A stretch of 27,028 nucleotides of DNA, taken from positions 1 to 27,028 of the forward strand of contig CAYZBM010000020.1 of NCBI GenBank assembly GCA_964476705.1, written 5' to 3'. Each line of letters starts with the position of its first letter. Position 1 is the first letter of the stretch. The notes beneath the pieces are model-generated. The model was not told where the DNA came from and ran no database searches. It saw only the letters and a program-made list of their open reading frames with translations. Both the position numbers and the translations under genes were made by a program. Positions 27,004 to 27,028 of this stretch are shown in pieces. The stretch comes from CAYZBM01 sp964476705 (GTDB lineage: Bacteria > Pseudomonadota > Alphaproteobacteria > Rickettsiales > UBA6187).

Positions 27004-27028
27004 TCCCGAAAAAACATATACTTACAAT
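27004..27028. repeat. Dispersed palindromic repeat, copy 3 (cut by the window end)
   Basis: 25 bases matching positions 1-25 at 23 sites, in the same orientation as copy 1. The window ends within it. Like the other two copies it lies just downstream of a gene. Confidence 0.65.

Noticed and set aside
1..27028. Matching sequence at both window ends as proof of a circular contig
   Set aside because: The end copies differ at two of 25 bases, and a third copy lies inside the window, so a dispersed repeat explains the match better than terminal redundancy.

Overview
The window is AT-rich DNA whose gene content points to an alphaproteobacterium, probably a host-associated lineage of the Rickettsiales/Holosporales kind. 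The evidence is a CckA-type hybrid histidine kinase, an NDUFAF5/BioC-like methyltransferase-fold protein of the alphaproteobacterial and mitochondrial type, and a cluster of ankyrin-repeat genes typical of intracellular bacteria. No rRNA or tRNA gene, CRISPR array, transposase or secretion apparatus was seen. Two runs of exactly 100 N (6042-6141 and 25865-25964) are assembly gaps, and each falls inside a repetitive gene.

Layout. (1) 122-8770, minus strand: one giant gene for a cysteine-free, cadherin/Ig-like repeat protein of at least 2882 residues. It ends in a DUF4114-like domain and an RTX/M10-type C-terminus, so it is a predicted type I secretion substrate, probably a large adhesin. (2) 9042-18046, plus strand: a housekeeping block with an NDUFAF5-like protein, CckA, RimK (TTG start), an unlisted 29-residue lysine/alanine histone-like peptide with its own terminator, an MscS channel and a ZntB-type transporter in a two-gene operon, and the GTPase TypA/BipA. 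The cckA-rimK gap carries an extended -10 promoter and a UUCG terminator about 95 nt apart, a candidate small RNA or rimK leader. (3) 18421-26933, plus strand: four ankyrin-repeat genes. The first three are paralogues, each preceded by a nearly identical 65-nt 5' cassette and each ending in a charged helix, an acidic-dileucine-like motif and a short tail. The fourth, 22898-26933, is one gene split in appearance by the second N gap. Removing the N run restores both the reading frame and the repeat period.

A dispersed repeat of about 53-84 nt lies at the left window edge, inverted at 18.1 kb after typA, and as a partial copy at the right edge.

The housekeeping block looks ordinary. The flanks look like host-interaction material: a secreted giant surface protein on one side and a recently duplicating, recombining set of candidate ankyrin effectors on the other. 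Nothing here proves secretion. The strongest leads are the shared C-terminal tail of the three small ankyrin proteins, their duplicated 5' cassette, the modular shuffling of the ankyrin genes, and the cckA-rimK intergenic transcript candidate.
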